From positions 1 through 64,000 of the forward strand of contig JALFRW010000005.1 in assembly GCA_022778715.1 (NCBI GenBank): DNA of 64,000 nucleotides, read 5' to 3'. The notes beneath the pieces were generated by a model. The model made no database searches. It worked only from the letters and a program-made list of their open reading frames with translations, and was not told the origin of the DNA. The position numbers and the translations under genes were made by a program. The DNA is from Ezakiella sp. (GTDB taxonomy: Bacteria; Bacillota; Clostridia; Tissierellales; Peptoniphilaceae). Numbering within the stretch: position 1 is the first letter of the stretch; each line of letters starts with the position of its first letter. This document shows positions 17,201-25,024 of the stretch, one piece after another.

Positions 17201-18394
17201 GTGCTTGAAAGGGCAAAAGAAAAACTCAAAAAATTGGTTGATGAAGCCGATGATATCAAAGGTAGCGACGCCTACAATTACGACGACGAAATAGACAAAA
17301 AAGCTTACGACGATGCAGTTGAAGATGGCAAAGATGCAATGGATGCAACAAAATTAGCAGACATCAATTCAGCAATAAAAGCTATTTTAGAAGCGCTGGA
17401 CAATTTGGACGGCTTTAAAGAAGTTGACAAGACACAATTAAAATCACTTGTTAATGAATATGCAAATGTTAAAGCAACTGAAAGATATTTATTTGCAGAT
17501 GCTGAAGCTAAAAAGGGATATGATGATGCAATAGCAAAGGCAACAACAGTTATTGCAAATAAGAGAGCAACTGAAGAAGAAGTTACAAAGGCGGTGGCTC
17601 TAATATTAGATGCTAAGTCAGCACTAAACGGAGTAAAACCAGTTGAACCAACTCCAGAACCGAATGTTCCTGATGTCAAACCGGGAAGACCGCAAAAGGA
17701 TGTAAAATATGATAAATCTGGCAGCAATACGGTAAGCGTTGTAAAAAACGATACAACAGTTAAACCGATTGCAAATCCGATTGTTGAAACTCCAAACGAT
17801 TTTGGCATTGTAGAATTAAAGCCGATATTGCCGGTTGATTTAACAGATATTCCTTCGGACAGCACGGGAGAAGCAATCAGAAACATGGTTTCAAAAGGCG
17901 TTTTAAAAGGAATGGGAAACGACAAATTTGAAGGGGATATAACAATCAGCCGTGCAATGGTTGCAGAAGTATTGATGAGAATTTCAATAGACAAATTGAT
18001 CGACGAAACTCTAATAATCCCGGACATTAAGCTGGGCGATTGGTATGAAAAATCTGCAAAATGGGCTATCTCACATGAAATCTTTAAAGGTTTTGATGAC
18101 GGCACATTTAGAGGAAATACAAAAGTAACTCGCGAACAATTTGCACTTATAGTTTATAGATTCCTGAAAGAAAAAGGTATTGAACTTCCGGAAATTATAA
18201 ACGATGTTTACTTTGAAGATATGGACAAAATCTCAGCATGGAGCAAGGACGCGGTTATTGCAATGGTAAAAGTCGGCATTGTAAATCCACAAAAAGGAAA
18301 TGTTTATAATCCGACAAGTGAAGTCACAAGAGCAGAATTAGCGGACGCACTAAATAAAATTATCTCATTTGTAGAAGCGCAAAGAGGATATTAA
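11213..18394 (+). CDS. Giant SLH-anchored subtilisin-like serine protease
   Basis: A 2393-residue secreted protease starting at MNKKLTAILL, with TTGGAGG seven bases upstream. The signal peptide spans about residues 1-26. The S8 triad is Asp175 (GIIDSN), His247 (AHGQHVSG) and Ser562 (SGTSMATPH). A PA domain (about 418-500) is inserted in the catalytic domain, and an Fn3-like domain of the C5a peptidase/lactocepin type follows (about 630-760). Next are many beta-sandwich repeats, three FIVAR-like helical repeats (about 1926-2142) and three C-terminal SLH repeats (about 2212-2393). It should be wall-attached and degrade host or nutrient proteins. HGQH instead of the usual HGTH is a small deviation, and the triad is intact. 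Confidence 0.93.
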   Translation: MNKKLTAILLAVFMAFSMFVGYDKIFANELKTEYLVYVDVENIVPGYNKAMENNKLKKAMEIADEALDKFEKILLENAKSADIFGRIELVTPFVAVRLNATDLEVVKSLPNVTQVIENLEFEIKNDVVKSDEVNFQDRSDNKISLMMTKSNDLIGNTDLLQSKYDGRGSVLGIIDSNMDPSHEAFYLSNPETARFQKDDIEKFVTGGELKAKGTDVEEFYHTEKVPFGWNYYLDTQNLNPDEELEAHGQHVSGTVAGNRVLINGKTWRGVAPEAQLLMMNVMKNGSTSSFVYVKAMQDAILMGADAVNMSLGATKGLPGNTIMVDKFIDKGYNLDTNFVIAAGNEGEYKGNLNIDYPDFGTMASPGTATNAITVASLENKSMYTTVFSYEGKQYAYSFARDKKDTEKSINFEEKDYEFVDCGEGKPEDFTDKEVAGKIALIKRGGLTFTQKILNAEKVGAAGVIIYNNAEGLIGLAIEGTSIPSASVTLEVGEILKAGNTNKIHIYTESKEMPNPEYGEMSAFSNWGLSAGGYMKPDITAPGGHIYSTQTMGNTFGDMSGTSMATPHVTGGVGVIRERLKEPIFSGVEHKAALTKTILMNSAVPHMDPKTKQKTSPRRQGAGIMNLTKASELDFTVVDAKTKIASKFVGDVDDTITLNLLVHNYSMKEKTIVPSVETTIEAHDGKTMLLRPGELFSNTYEEQTFTVPAGSEKEVTITMPIENMELVKPFTNGAYIEGFLHLRDQNGMEVCFPFVSFKGEYGKIPSIEKPIYNYDFETEAPIYWNYEPKENFDWFNYSTHLETNMPDAEGKQRYVIAGMKNFDEVSELKNQEGEPKPEFEKMYFSPNGDGYLDSAYIYIVAVRNGKFGVKVFDENGKETNFGNKLLSSNISAFPDDATNGNPRDRYTGFSILGGLPLSKFEDGNYTLKLTGASVKEQGTYYDETSVEIPFAVDTTKPEMVDTEYDESTGALSFKVKEEGAGLKNIKIYNKDKEIEFTEENGIYSLIIPQGEKLSNIKIEAMDNAYNLLEITAEMMLFKDMFGKLKVETKTDKQGNVNLVYEVHDENDEKLDNIENIKFGKYKLVVKSYSDDFELVGEKEVPFEISKENKEVTITLEFKFIERVTIGVNVTDKSDVNYSDIEIFATNTKTNKVYQFVSDPSFMEGKYFDAKVPYGVYNLSAKLKDGIEGYEVILDAENPITVGSSDNFQIVSKARVAKLGAFKVNITQNGYEGKIEYKAKNLESTDVVDMNHLGEGTWLVFPTEVPEGYYVEDPMQIAVLEGGLTTADVEFTFNRIAGQEFELNITDNHDGAKYEIGDFYNYIGEGGKSFNYAKGMKLAPGFYYVYAVPDKFGIGETIVDGKKKQEVTFKSVTDPVNLEFSWKEYKDVSEVSAGLVIANDDSVPAELQKSSYNFVFTDSYGKTVNHEYVKGSPQTMFVDLPYGYYTAKIENMPEGYELSPKEFTVSDKEFVVTFTLKKKTNEGEVIADFYFMDGEKEVYPVKFKLGDKVYTDSKISVKPGTYTIELLEPIDYKVKSGNEEVTVPEVGGEIYVPVEPQEVPDDKKGTIAVKVYEVNGENRVLQRTPFVYIGNEYVMDSKPHEYKFGTYLVTLSPYSWNSLGKYDETKSKIKETVVLDENHKDVVVELEMVVKGGDNPTPVTKGKAKWNYEYSGTKYIYQRANLVKVGANGDELIKSRVWKDDFTELEFGKYAFILENFSTYDKLEADTHRIEFELTKENPEFTATFKIKDKVEAPKMQKMIVKSNQLQSANKVTFKVFDADGKEVPVTKTASGFEFPAIDFKEYTLEAEGNDYPFFPNVIKALTLLEKQINFTPKLDLTVKSIANGKEIKAKYRVSMSNSLGKAVTEDLSMIPFVVSAEKQIYTIEFLSCEEGYHLAKNEDAKKTIEISEQVPYSITFNFEEDTTPAEPVNKEALKKLVEEYDEIVETDEYKEADDKDKKAYDDLIEKAKDILKSNVTQTEVDELVKSIEDARDKMIENVLERAKEKLKKLVDEADDIKGSDAYNYDDEIDKKAYDDAVEDGKDAMDATKLADINSAIKAILEALDNLDGFKEVDKTQLKSLVNEYANVKATERYLFADAEAKKGYDDAIAKATTVIANKRATEEEVTKAVALILDAKSALNGVKPVEPTPEPNVPDVKPGRPQKDVKYDKSGSNTVSVVKNDTTVKPIANPIVETPNDFGIVELKPILPVDLTDIPSDSTGEAIRNMVSKGVLKGMGNDKFEGDITISRAMVAEVLMRISIDKLIDETLIIPDIKLGDWYEKSAKWAISHEIFKGFDDGTFRGNTKVTREQFALIVYRFLKEKGIELPEIINDVYFEDMDKISAWSKDAVIAMVKVGIVNPQKGNVYNPTSEVTRAELADALNKIISFVEAQRGY

Positions 18395-18407
18395 AAACTG
18401 AAGTTTT

Positions 18408-18439
18408 AAAGACTCGTTTAAAAATAACGAGTCTTTTTT
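18408..18439 (+). terminator. Intrinsic terminator of the subtilase gene
   Basis: AAAGACTCGTT (18408-18418) pairs with AACGAGTCTTT (18426-18436) and is followed by a T-run. Confidence 0.85.
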
Positions 18440-18558
18440 ATTGAAAAAAAATATGAAATAAAACTGTTTTTTCGTAAACCGGCTTATTCAGCCTCTTTAA
18501 ATTGTTTTTGAAAACATATTTTTACCAAGAATTCTGTTGTAAAAATATATGTAATCTG

Positions 18559-18625
18559 ATATTATATATAGTGTACTATATATTAGTTAAATCTAAATTA
18601 GCACAATATGTACTATATATTATGA
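18559..18625. promoter_or_regulatory. Cluster of NrdR-like boxes before nrdJ
   Basis: Three 16-bp elements resemble the NrdR consensus ACACWATATATWGTGT: 18559-18574 (right half perfect), 18573-18588 and 18610-18625. The last two share the 14-mer TGTACTATATATTA. NrdR represses ribonucleotide reductase genes through paired boxes, and the gene downstream is a ribonucleotide reductase. The AT-rich cores make each match weak alone. Number and location make the call. Confidence 0.55.
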
Positions 18626-18654
18626 TATATAAGCTTGTTAAAAAGGAGGCAAAA

Positions 18655-20784
18655 ATGGTTCAAGTAATAAAGAGAGACGGCAGAAAAGTTGATTTTGAAA
18701 CTGAAAAAATCGTGATTGCAGTTCAAAAGGCAATGAAGGAAACCGAAAAGGGAATAGATGAAGTCGCAGCGAAAGAAGTGGGAGAGGCGCTTTTTGAAAA
18801 ATTTAAAGATGTAGAGGAAGTTTCGATTGAAGAGATTCAAGATAATGTTGAAATTGAACTCATGAAGAGACATCCGGAAGCAGCAAAAAAATATATTTTA
18901 TATCGTGAAGAACGTGCCAAACTCCGTGAGGAAGGGTGGGCAATGACTAATCTCCAAAGAGATATTTATGACAAAAAATATCGCTATGACGGAGAAAACT
19001 TTGAAGGATTCATTAAACGTGTCAGTGGCGACGACGATTTTATCGGAAAGGCAATTAAAGATAAAAAATTTATGCCGGCAGGCAGAATTTTGGCAGGCCG
19101 CGGACTAAATAAGGACGGCAAAAAGGTCACACTTTCAAACTGCTATGTTATGCCAATTGTGGAGGATAATATCGAAAGCATTTTTGATACGGCAAAATAT
19201 CTGGCACGCACATATTCATACGGCGGAGGATGCGGGATAAACATTTCAAAGCTTCGCCCAAAAGGAGCGAAGGTAAATAACGCTGCCTCAACTACAACAG
19301 GTGCCGTTAGCTTTATGGACCTTTTTTCCATGACCACTTCGCTCATAGGCATGCGCGGAAGACGTGGAGCTCTTATGATAAACATGGACGTGTCACATCC
19401 TGACATTGAAGAATTTATTGACGTTAAAAACGATTTATCAAAAGTTAATTCTGCGAATATAAGCGTAAACGTCAATGACGAATTTTTAAACGCCGTTAAA
19501 GAAGGAACAGATTACACCCTCAATTTCGATGTGGAAGCTAGTGGCGAACAAATTAGAAAAAATGTTGACGCTAAAAAACTGTGGCGTACGCTTGCAAGAA
19601 ACAATTGGAATATGGCTGAGCCGGGAATTTTGTATAAAGACAGAATCAATTCATGGCACATCATGAGTGCGGATCCAAATTTTGAATATGCAGGAGTTAA
19701 CCCGTGTGCTGAAGAACCGCTTCCTGCGTGGGGTTCATGCAATCTTAGCTCAATTAACTTGGGAGCATTTGTAAAGAGTCCGTTCACCGATTACAGCAGA
19801 TTCGATTTTGACGGATTTGCAGAAATGGTTCGCGCCGGGGTTCGCTATTTAAACGGAGTCTTGGATGAAAATGAACCGCTTCACCCAATCAAAGAACAGC
19901 GAGAACTCGCTCGGGATTTGCGACAAATTGGACTCGGCATAATGGGACTTGCAGACATGTTTATCAAACTTAAAGTTAGATACGGCTCACCGGAATCCAT
20001 CAAATTAATTCACCAAATAGGCCGATTGATGATTAACGAGGCATTAAAAGAATCCGCTCTTCTGTCAAAAGAATATGGACCATTCCCACTTTACAATAAA
20101 GAAGCGGTGCTCGCAAGTGCATTCATTCGTTCAAATGCTGACGATGACACTTTGGAACTTATTAAAGAATACGGCTTAAGAAATAGTCAACTCTTAACTA
20201 TTGCACCAACGGGTTCCATCTCTACTCTTATTGGCTGCTCAAATGGCGTGGAACCGATTTTCCAAATCTCATACACCAGAAAGACAGAATCAATACACGG
20301 GATCGACACTTACTACAAAGTTTATACCGAAATTGTAAAACAATATATGGACAAAAATAACTTGTTTGATGAAGAAGAATTGCCTGATTTTATCGTTACG
20401 ACCTCCAACTTGAACTATCACGAAAGAATTGACGTACAAGCAGCATGGCAACAATATATAGACGCTTCAATTTCTTCAACTGTAAACGTTCCGAACGAAT
20501 TTACAATTTCAGAAGTGGAAGACCTGTATCTTTATGCTTGGGAAAAAGGGCTAAAGGGGATAACGATTTATAGAGATGGTTGTCGCCGTGGTGGAATTTT
20601 AATCACCGACAACAAAAAAACCGACACCGAAAGAATTAACGAGCTTCAAGAAGAAATCAACGAAATCGCAAATAAAGCCCTACAAAAAGATCCGGATACT
20701 TGTCCGGTATGTGGCGGTAAGATGAATCATAGTGGTGGCTGTGCGGAATGTCAGGACTGCGGCTATTCGCCGTGTGCAGTTTAA
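18655..20784 (+). CDS. nrdJ: Adenosylcobalamin-dependent ribonucleotide reductase (class II)
   Basis: A 709-residue enzyme reducing ribonucleotides to deoxyribonucleotides with a B12-derived thiyl radical. Residues 1-90 form an ATP-cone (VIKRDGRKVDFETEKI). Cys163 and Cys362 fit the redox pair and Cys351 (NPCAE) the radical Cys. Spacings of 188 and 11 residues equal those I recall for the Thermotoga class II enzyme (134/322/333). The C-terminus carries CPVCGG, CAECQDCG and a final Cys, the usual reducing tail. The start at 18655 follows AAAGGAGGC; a longer in-frame extension has no such site. No class I partner subunit is nearby. Confidence 0.92.
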   Translation: MVQVIKRDGRKVDFETEKIVIAVQKAMKETEKGIDEVAAKEVGEALFEKFKDVEEVSIEEIQDNVEIELMKRHPEAAKKYILYREERAKLREEGWAMTNLQRDIYDKKYRYDGENFEGFIKRVSGDDDFIGKAIKDKKFMPAGRILAGRGLNKDGKKVTLSNCYVMPIVEDNIESIFDTAKYLARTYSYGGGCGINISKLRPKGAKVNNAASTTTGAVSFMDLFSMTTSLIGMRGRRGALMINMDVSHPDIEEFIDVKNDLSKVNSANISVNVNDEFLNAVKEGTDYTLNFDVEASGEQIRKNVDAKKLWRTLARNNWNMAEPGILYKDRINSWHIMSADPNFEYAGVNPCAEEPLPAWGSCNLSSINLGAFVKSPFTDYSRFDFDGFAEMVRAGVRYLNGVLDENEPLHPIKEQRELARDLRQIGLGIMGLADMFIKLKVRYGSPESIKLIHQIGRLMINEALKESALLSKEYGPFPLYNKEAVLASAFIRSNADDDTLELIKEYGLRNSQLLTIAPTGSISTLIGCSNGVEPIFQISYTRKTESIHGIDTYYKVYTEIVKQYMDKNNLFDEEELPDFIVTTSNLNYHERIDVQAAWQQYIDASISSTVNVPNEFTISEVEDLYLYAWEKGLKGITIYRDGCRRGGILITDNKKTDTERINELQEEINEIANKALQKDPDTCPVCGGKMNHSGGCAECQDCGYSPCAV

Positions 20785-20813
20785 AATAAAGCATAATAAT
20801 TTTGTAAATACAG

Positions 20814-20851
20814 ATTAAATACGAACTCATATTTTTGAGTTCGTATTTAAT
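20814..20851. terminator. Perfect 16-bp hairpin after nrdJ
   Basis: The arms at 20814-20829 and 20836-20851 are perfectly complementary around TATTTT. Their AT-rich ends give U-rich flanks on both strands, so it could act as a bidirectional terminator. Confidence 0.6.
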
Positions 20852-20892
20852 TTGTAAAAGTCGCTATTTTGTTATGTAAATTTTGTGTTTTG

Positions 20893-20901
20893 TGATATAA
20901 T
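20893..20901 (+). promoter_or_regulatory. Extended -10 promoter of the racemase-ecf-truA operon
   Basis: TGATATAAT is an extended -10 (TG-N-TATAAT), 40 bp before the racemase start. The -35 is poor, as is usual with extended -10 promoters. Confidence 0.5.
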
Positions 20902-20941
20902 TTCTGTGTATGAATATTTATTTGAATTGTTAGGGGTTTTT

Positions 20942-21583
20942 ATGAAAGTATTGGTAATTGATTCCGGAAAAGGCGGCAGAGTTGTATATAAATATCTTAA
21001 AAGTATGGACAAGGATATTGATGTTATATATGCTTCTGACGAAAAGAATATGCCTTATGGCGAAAAAACTAAATTTGAAATTTTGCATCTTACAAGGAAA
21101 ATGGTTAAGCCATATTTGAATGATATTAATGTACTTGCTCCGGCTTGCAATACTATTAGCACCGCTCTAATTCAAACCGGAAATATAAACAAAAATGTGG
21201 TGGATATTATTAGACCGACCGTCCGAATTTTAAAACGACAAAATTTGAGACATCTTGGCGTTATTAGCACAACATACACTCACAATTCACATTTGTATGA
21301 GAACTGTTTGGGTGCGATTTCAATTCCGTCAAAAACTTTGGCAAACCTCGTGGAGTTCGGCGATTATGAAGGAATTAAAAAAGAACTCGAGGTAATCATT
21401 CCGCCACTAATTGAAAAACGCGTGACGAGGCTCATTTTGGGCTGCACTCATTACGAGCTTATAGATTATATAATCAGAGATATGTACCCGCATTTGGAAC
21501 TTTTGTATCCGGGGAAATATCAAGCAGAAGCGGTCATAAAGAGATTAGATCGACTTAAAGGAGAAAAGAATGGCAGTAGATAA
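20942..21583 (+). CDS. Short glutamate/aspartate racemase family protein
   Basis: A 213-residue member of the cofactor-independent Asp/Glu racemase family, which makes D-glutamate for peptidoglycan. The N-terminal DSGKGG motif and both catalytic cysteines are present: Cys69 in ACNT and Cys168 in GCTHY. It lacks about 40-50 C-terminal residues relative to typical MurI (about 260-270). Start chosen at MKVLVID. Upstream codons give no family match and the ribosome binding site (TAGGGG) is weak. It overlaps the ECF ATPase gene by 14 bp. It could be a true MurI or a specialised paralogue. Confidence 0.75.
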   Translation: MKVLVIDSGKGGRVVYKYLKSMDKDIDVIYASDEKNMPYGEKTKFEILHLTRKMVKPYLNDINVLAPACNTISTALIQTGNINKNVVDIIRPTVRILKRQNLRHLGVISTTYTHNSHLYENCLGAISIPSKTLANLVEFGDYEGIKKELEVIIPPLIEKRVTRLILGCTHYELIDYIIRDMYPHLELLYPGKYQAEAVIKRLDRLKGEKNGSR

Positions 21584-23348
21584 TGAAAAAGTTATTTCAT
21601 TAAAAAATGTTAGTTTTAGTTACAGTTCAAATATAGACGGTGAGAAGCTTTTGGCGATTGACGATGTGAGCATGGATATAAAAAAAGGTGAATTTGTAGC
21701 AGTGCTTGGCTCGAACGGTTCAGGCAAGAGCACACTTTGTAAACTGATTAATGCGCAAATTTTTCCAAACGAGGGCGATGTGATTGTTAATAATATAAAC
21801 ACCAAGGAAGAGGACAGAATTTGGGACATTAGAAAAAATTGCGGTATGGTATTTCAAAATCCGGACAATCAGATCGTGGCGACAATTGTGGAGGAAGATG
21901 TTGCGTTTGGTCCGGAAAATTTGGGTGTACCGCCATCCGAGATAAGAGAGCGAGTTGACAACGCCTTAAGAATTGTGGACATGCTGGAATACAAAGAGCA
22001 TAGTCCCAACTTGTTAAGTGGAGGACAAAAACAACGGGTTGCCATTGCCGGAATCCTGGCAATAAATCCCGATATTATTTTGTTTGACGAACCGACTGCA
22101 ATGCTGGACCCGTCCGGCAGAAAAGAAGTTTTAAAGACAATTTTGCAATTAAATCGTGAGAATAACAAAACGATTCTTTTAATCACGCATTACATGCAAG
22201 AGGCGATTGATGCGGATAGAATAATTGTATTTGACGACGGGAAAATTGTAAAAACGGGTACTCCAAAAGAAATTTTCAGCGAGCCGGAAACTTTGAAAAG
22301 ATATGGGTTGGATGCTCCATTTGTGCCGGTTATGGAAAAGGCGCTTGGAAACGCAAAGACAAATTGCGAAAGTTTCGATTTGGAAGACTACGCAAAGTGC
22401 GTGCTTGAGAAAATTAAAGAAAAAAATTCCGCCCCTTTTGACATGGGTTCATACCAAAAATTTAGAGCCGGCGAAGTAAAAGAGTTTGGAATTTACGATC
22501 AGAGCGCCGAAGTTGCGACAGACAAGCTTTCACACGTTTATGGCGAAGGTACGCCATTTGAAAAGAAAGCGGTTAAAGACGTGACTATGAGTATTGCAAA
22601 CGGTGAATTTATCGGAGTGATAGGTCACACCGGCTCCGGTAAGTCCACTTTTATTCAACATTTAAACGCACTCATGTTCCCGACGAGCGGTAAAATTGCG
22701 ATTGAGGGTCAAGTGATAGATAAAAAAATGCGCTTAATTGGCATTAGAGAAAAAGTTGGCATGGTGTTTCAATATCCGGAGCATCAGCTTTTTGAAGAAA
22801 CTTGCGCAAAAGATGTAGCTTATGGTCCGAAGAATTTAGGACTTACAGAAAATGAAATAGATAGGCGCGTGGTTCAAGCGATAAAAGATGTCGGACTCGA
22901 CTACGATTTTATAAAGGACAGGTCGCCGTTTGAGCTTTCGGGCGGACAAAAAAGACGTTTGGCAATTGCCGGCGTGCTTGCCATGGAGCCGAAGATTCTT
23001 GTTTTAGACGAACCTACTGCCGGGCTCGACCCGAGAGGTCGCAACGAAATCATTAACCTTATAAAGGGCATTCAGGATAAAAAGAAACTTACGATTGTGT
23101 ATGTAACACACTCAATGGAAGACATTGCAAAGATTGCGGACAGAATTTTGGTGATGGATAAGGGCGAACTTAAATATTACGACACACCGGAAAAAATCTT
23201 TAAACGTGAAGAAGAGCTCGAAAGCATCGGACTGGACGTGCCATACACTGTGGAATTTATGAACATACTAAGAAAAAACGGAGTCGTGCTACCTCAAGCA
23301 CTTTCGCCTGAAGAGGCAGCCGATTCTATTAGAGGGCTACTACAATGA
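21570..23348 (+). CDS. Fused energy-coupling factor ATPase (EcfA1-EcfA2 in one chain)
   Basis: A 592-residue protein with two complete ABC ATPase domains. The first has Walker A GSNGSGKST (47-55), an LSGGQKQR signature near 150 and IILFDEPTAM. The second has GHTGSGKST (352-360), LSGGQKRR near 456 and LVLDEPTAGLDP. In most Bacillota these are separate ecfA genes next to ecfT. Here a linker of about 60-70 residues joins them. The first domain shows EcfA1 features (FQNPDNQIVATIVEEDVAFGPEN), the second EcfA2 (FQYPEHQLFEETCAKDVAYGPKN). It powers vitamin or metal uptake with EcfT and separately encoded S components. Confidence 0.9.
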   Translation: MAVDNEKVISLKNVSFSYSSNIDGEKLLAIDDVSMDIKKGEFVAVLGSNGSGKSTLCKLINAQIFPNEGDVIVNNINTKEEDRIWDIRKNCGMVFQNPDNQIVATIVEEDVAFGPENLGVPPSEIRERVDNALRIVDMLEYKEHSPNLLSGGQKQRVAIAGILAINPDIILFDEPTAMLDPSGRKEVLKTILQLNRENNKTILLITHYMQEAIDADRIIVFDDGKIVKTGTPKEIFSEPETLKRYGLDAPFVPVMEKALGNAKTNCESFDLEDYAKCVLEKIKEKNSAPFDMGSYQKFRAGEVKEFGIYDQSAEVATDKLSHVYGEGTPFEKKAVKDVTMSIANGEFIGVIGHTGSGKSTFIQHLNALMFPTSGKIAIEGQVIDKKMRLIGIREKVGMVFQYPEHQLFEETCAKDVAYGPKNLGLTENEIDRRVVQAIKDVGLDYDFIKDRSPFELSGGQKRRLAIAGVLAMEPKILVLDEPTAGLDPRGRNEIINLIKGIQDKKKLTIVYVTHSMEDIAKIADRILVMDKGELKYYDTPEKIFKREEELESIGLDVPYTVEFMNILRKNGVVLPQALSPEEAADSIRGLLQ

Positions 23349-24154
23349 TGAAAGATATCACTATTGGGCAATACTTTCCGGGGGATTCGCCGGTTCACAA
23401 GCTCGACCCGCGCACCAAGATCATTCTCACGTTTGTATATATTTTTCTATTGTTTTTTGTAAAAAAATTCACCACTTATATTTTTGCATTTATATATTTA
23501 TACACTGCTACAAAGCTTGCAAAAATACCGTTTAAGATGCTTTTTAGAGGAATAAAAAGTCTGTTTTTCATAATATTTTTGACGGTGTTTTTAAATATAT
23601 TTATGATGAAAGGCGAAGTCTTATTTAAGATTGGACCGCTTACCGCATCTAAAGAGGGGCTTCAATTTGCAATTTTTATGGCGCTTAGACTCGTTTTAAT
23701 GGTTATGGGTTCGGGGCTTATGACTCTGACCACTTCACCGATTAGAATGACGGACGGAATTGAAAAACTTTTGGAGCCTTTAAAAAAAATTGGCGTGCCA
23801 AGTCATGAAATTGCAATGATGATGACAATTGCTTTGAGATTTATACCAACACTAATGGAAGAAACTGACAAGATCATGAAAGCGCAAAAAGCACGAGGTG
23901 CAAATTTTGAAGAAGGCAATTTGATAAAGCGTGCAAAAGCGCTCATTCCGATTTTGATTCCTCTATTTATAAACAGCTTTAGGCGTGCAGACGAACTTGC
24001 AAATGCTATGGAGGCAAGACTTTATCACGGAGGAGAAGGCAGAACAAAATTAAAAGAATTGAAATATGAAAGTCGCGACACGGTCGCTTATGTTTTAGTT
24101 TTGGCTTACTTTGCTTTTATGGTGGGCCTAAACTATGTGCCATTTGTGATATAG
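23345..24154 (+). CDS. ecfT: Energy-coupling factor transmembrane protein
   Basis: A 269-residue membrane protein with about five to six membrane segments. It carries the cytoplasmic coupling motifs ARGANFEEG (near 180) and ANAMEARLY (near 220), equivalent to the paired Ala-Arg-Gly coupling helices that touch the ATPases. It overlaps the fused ATPase gene and is followed two bases later by truA, the common Bacillota order ecfA-ecfA-ecfT-truA. The S component is not in the window. Cobalt, riboflavin or other vitamins are possible cargo. Confidence 0.9.
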   Translation: MMKDITIGQYFPGDSPVHKLDPRTKIILTFVYIFLLFFVKKFTTYIFAFIYLYTATKLAKIPFKMLFRGIKSLFFIIFLTVFLNIFMMKGEVLFKIGPLTASKEGLQFAIFMALRLVLMVMGSGLMTLTTSPIRMTDGIEKLLEPLKKIGVPSHEIAMMMTIALRFIPTLMEETDKIMKAQKARGANFEEGNLIKRAKALIPILIPLFINSFRRADELANAMEARLYHGGEGRTKLKELKYESRDTVAYVLVLAYFAFMVGLNYVPFVI

Positions 24155-24155
24155 C

Positions 24156-24923
24156 ATGAAAAAGATTTGTTTAATTATCAGTTATGACGGCACGGATTAC
24201 AGTGGTTGGCAAAGGCAGGACAATGCACTTGGCATTCAAGAAGTGATTGAAAATCTTCTCTTGGAAGTGACGGGCGAGGAAGTAACGCTTAAAGTTGCGG
24301 GCAGAACCGATGCAGGAGTTCATGCAAATGCGCAAGTGGCAGACTTTTTAACAAATTCTGCTATTCCTCCAGAAAAATATATTTATCCGTTGAATAATTT
24401 TTTGCCACACGACATTAGAATTATGAAATCCTTTGAAGTGACGGAGGATTTTTCTTCGAGATTTAGTGCACTCGGCAAACATTATCGCTATTCAATTTAT
24501 TTGGGCGAAATGATGCCGGCAAAACTCATGAGATATTATTCGCTTTATTCGTACAAAGTAGATTTGGAAAAAATTCAAAAAGCAGCAAATGTTTTAATCG
24601 GCACACATGATTTTAAAGCATTTGAAGGGCCGTATGCACAGATGAATACTTCGGTTCGCACTGTAAACGATATAAAAATCACGCAAGAGGGCAATAGAAT
24701 TTATTTTGACATCTACGGTGAAGCTTTTTTAAAAAACATGGTGCGCATAATCGTGGGTACAATTTTAAAAGCGAACGAAAATAAAATAACCCTTGAAGAA
24801 ATTGAGGAACTTTTTGTCAATCGAGATAGAACCAAAGCGGGCATCACAATGCCGGCAAACGGGTTAACATTAGAAGAAGTTTATTACGATTGGAAAAAAT
24901 ATATAATAAACCAAAATGACTGA
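24156..24923 (+). CDS. truA: tRNA pseudouridine(38-40) synthase
   Basis: A 255-residue TruA. It isomerises uridines in the anticodon arm of many tRNAs. The catalytic Asp52 lies in GRTDAGVHA. The N-terminal ISYDGTDYSGWQRQ and the C-terminal FLKNMVRIIVG plus RTKAGITMPANGL segments are typical. Length matches the family. It is the last gene of the ecf operon and is followed by a terminator. The rplM-rpsI pair that often follows truA is absent, replaced by the cobalamin operon. Confidence 0.93.
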   Translation: MKKICLIISYDGTDYSGWQRQDNALGIQEVIENLLLEVTGEEVTLKVAGRTDAGVHANAQVADFLTNSAIPPEKYIYPLNNFLPHDIRIMKSFEVTEDFSSRFSALGKHYRYSIYLGEMMPAKLMRYYSLYSYKVDLEKIQKAANVLIGTHDFKAFEGPYAQMNTSVRTVNDIKITQEGNRIYFDIYGEAFLKNMVRIIVGTILKANENKITLEEIEELFVNRDRTKAGITMPANGLTLEEVYYDWKKYIINQND

Positions 24924-24947
24924 TGCTTTTTAAGCCGGTCATTTTTT
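24913..24947 (+). terminator. Intrinsic terminator after truA
   Basis: AAAATGAC (24913-24920) pairs with GTCATTTT (24938-24945), with an inner GCTT/AAGC stem, and ends in a run of T. The stem begins within the end of the gene. Confidence 0.7.
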
Positions 24948-24980
24948 ATATGAAAATCAAAATTCATATTACAAAAAGTC

Positions 24981-24994
24981 AACAATCAATTGTT
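24981..24994. promoter_or_regulatory. Inverted repeat over the cobalamin operon -35
   Basis: AACAAT-CA-ATTGTT has perfect 6-bp arms and covers the -35 TTGTTA. A repressor bound here would block the promoter. Regulator unknown. Confidence 0.4.
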
Positions 24995-25018
24995 AAATAA
25001 TACAAAAAAGTGTATAAT
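24990..25018 (+). promoter_or_regulatory. Promoter of the cobalamin operon
   Basis: -35 TTGTTA (24990-24995), a 17-bp spacer, then -10 TATAAT (25013-25018). Predicted start is near 25025. Confidence 0.7.
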
Positions 25019-25024
25019 AAATAT

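Noticed and set aside
17305..18105. Long antisense open frame (266 codons) inside the subtilase gene
   Set aside because: It mirrors the strongly codon-biased SLH/FIVAR coding strand, is Ser/Thr-rich without any family motif and lacks a ribosome binding site.
18502..18654. N-terminal extension of nrdJ
   Set aside because: It lies over the NrdR-like boxes and promoter region, and the ATP-cone begins right after the ATG at 18655, which has AAAGGAGGC.
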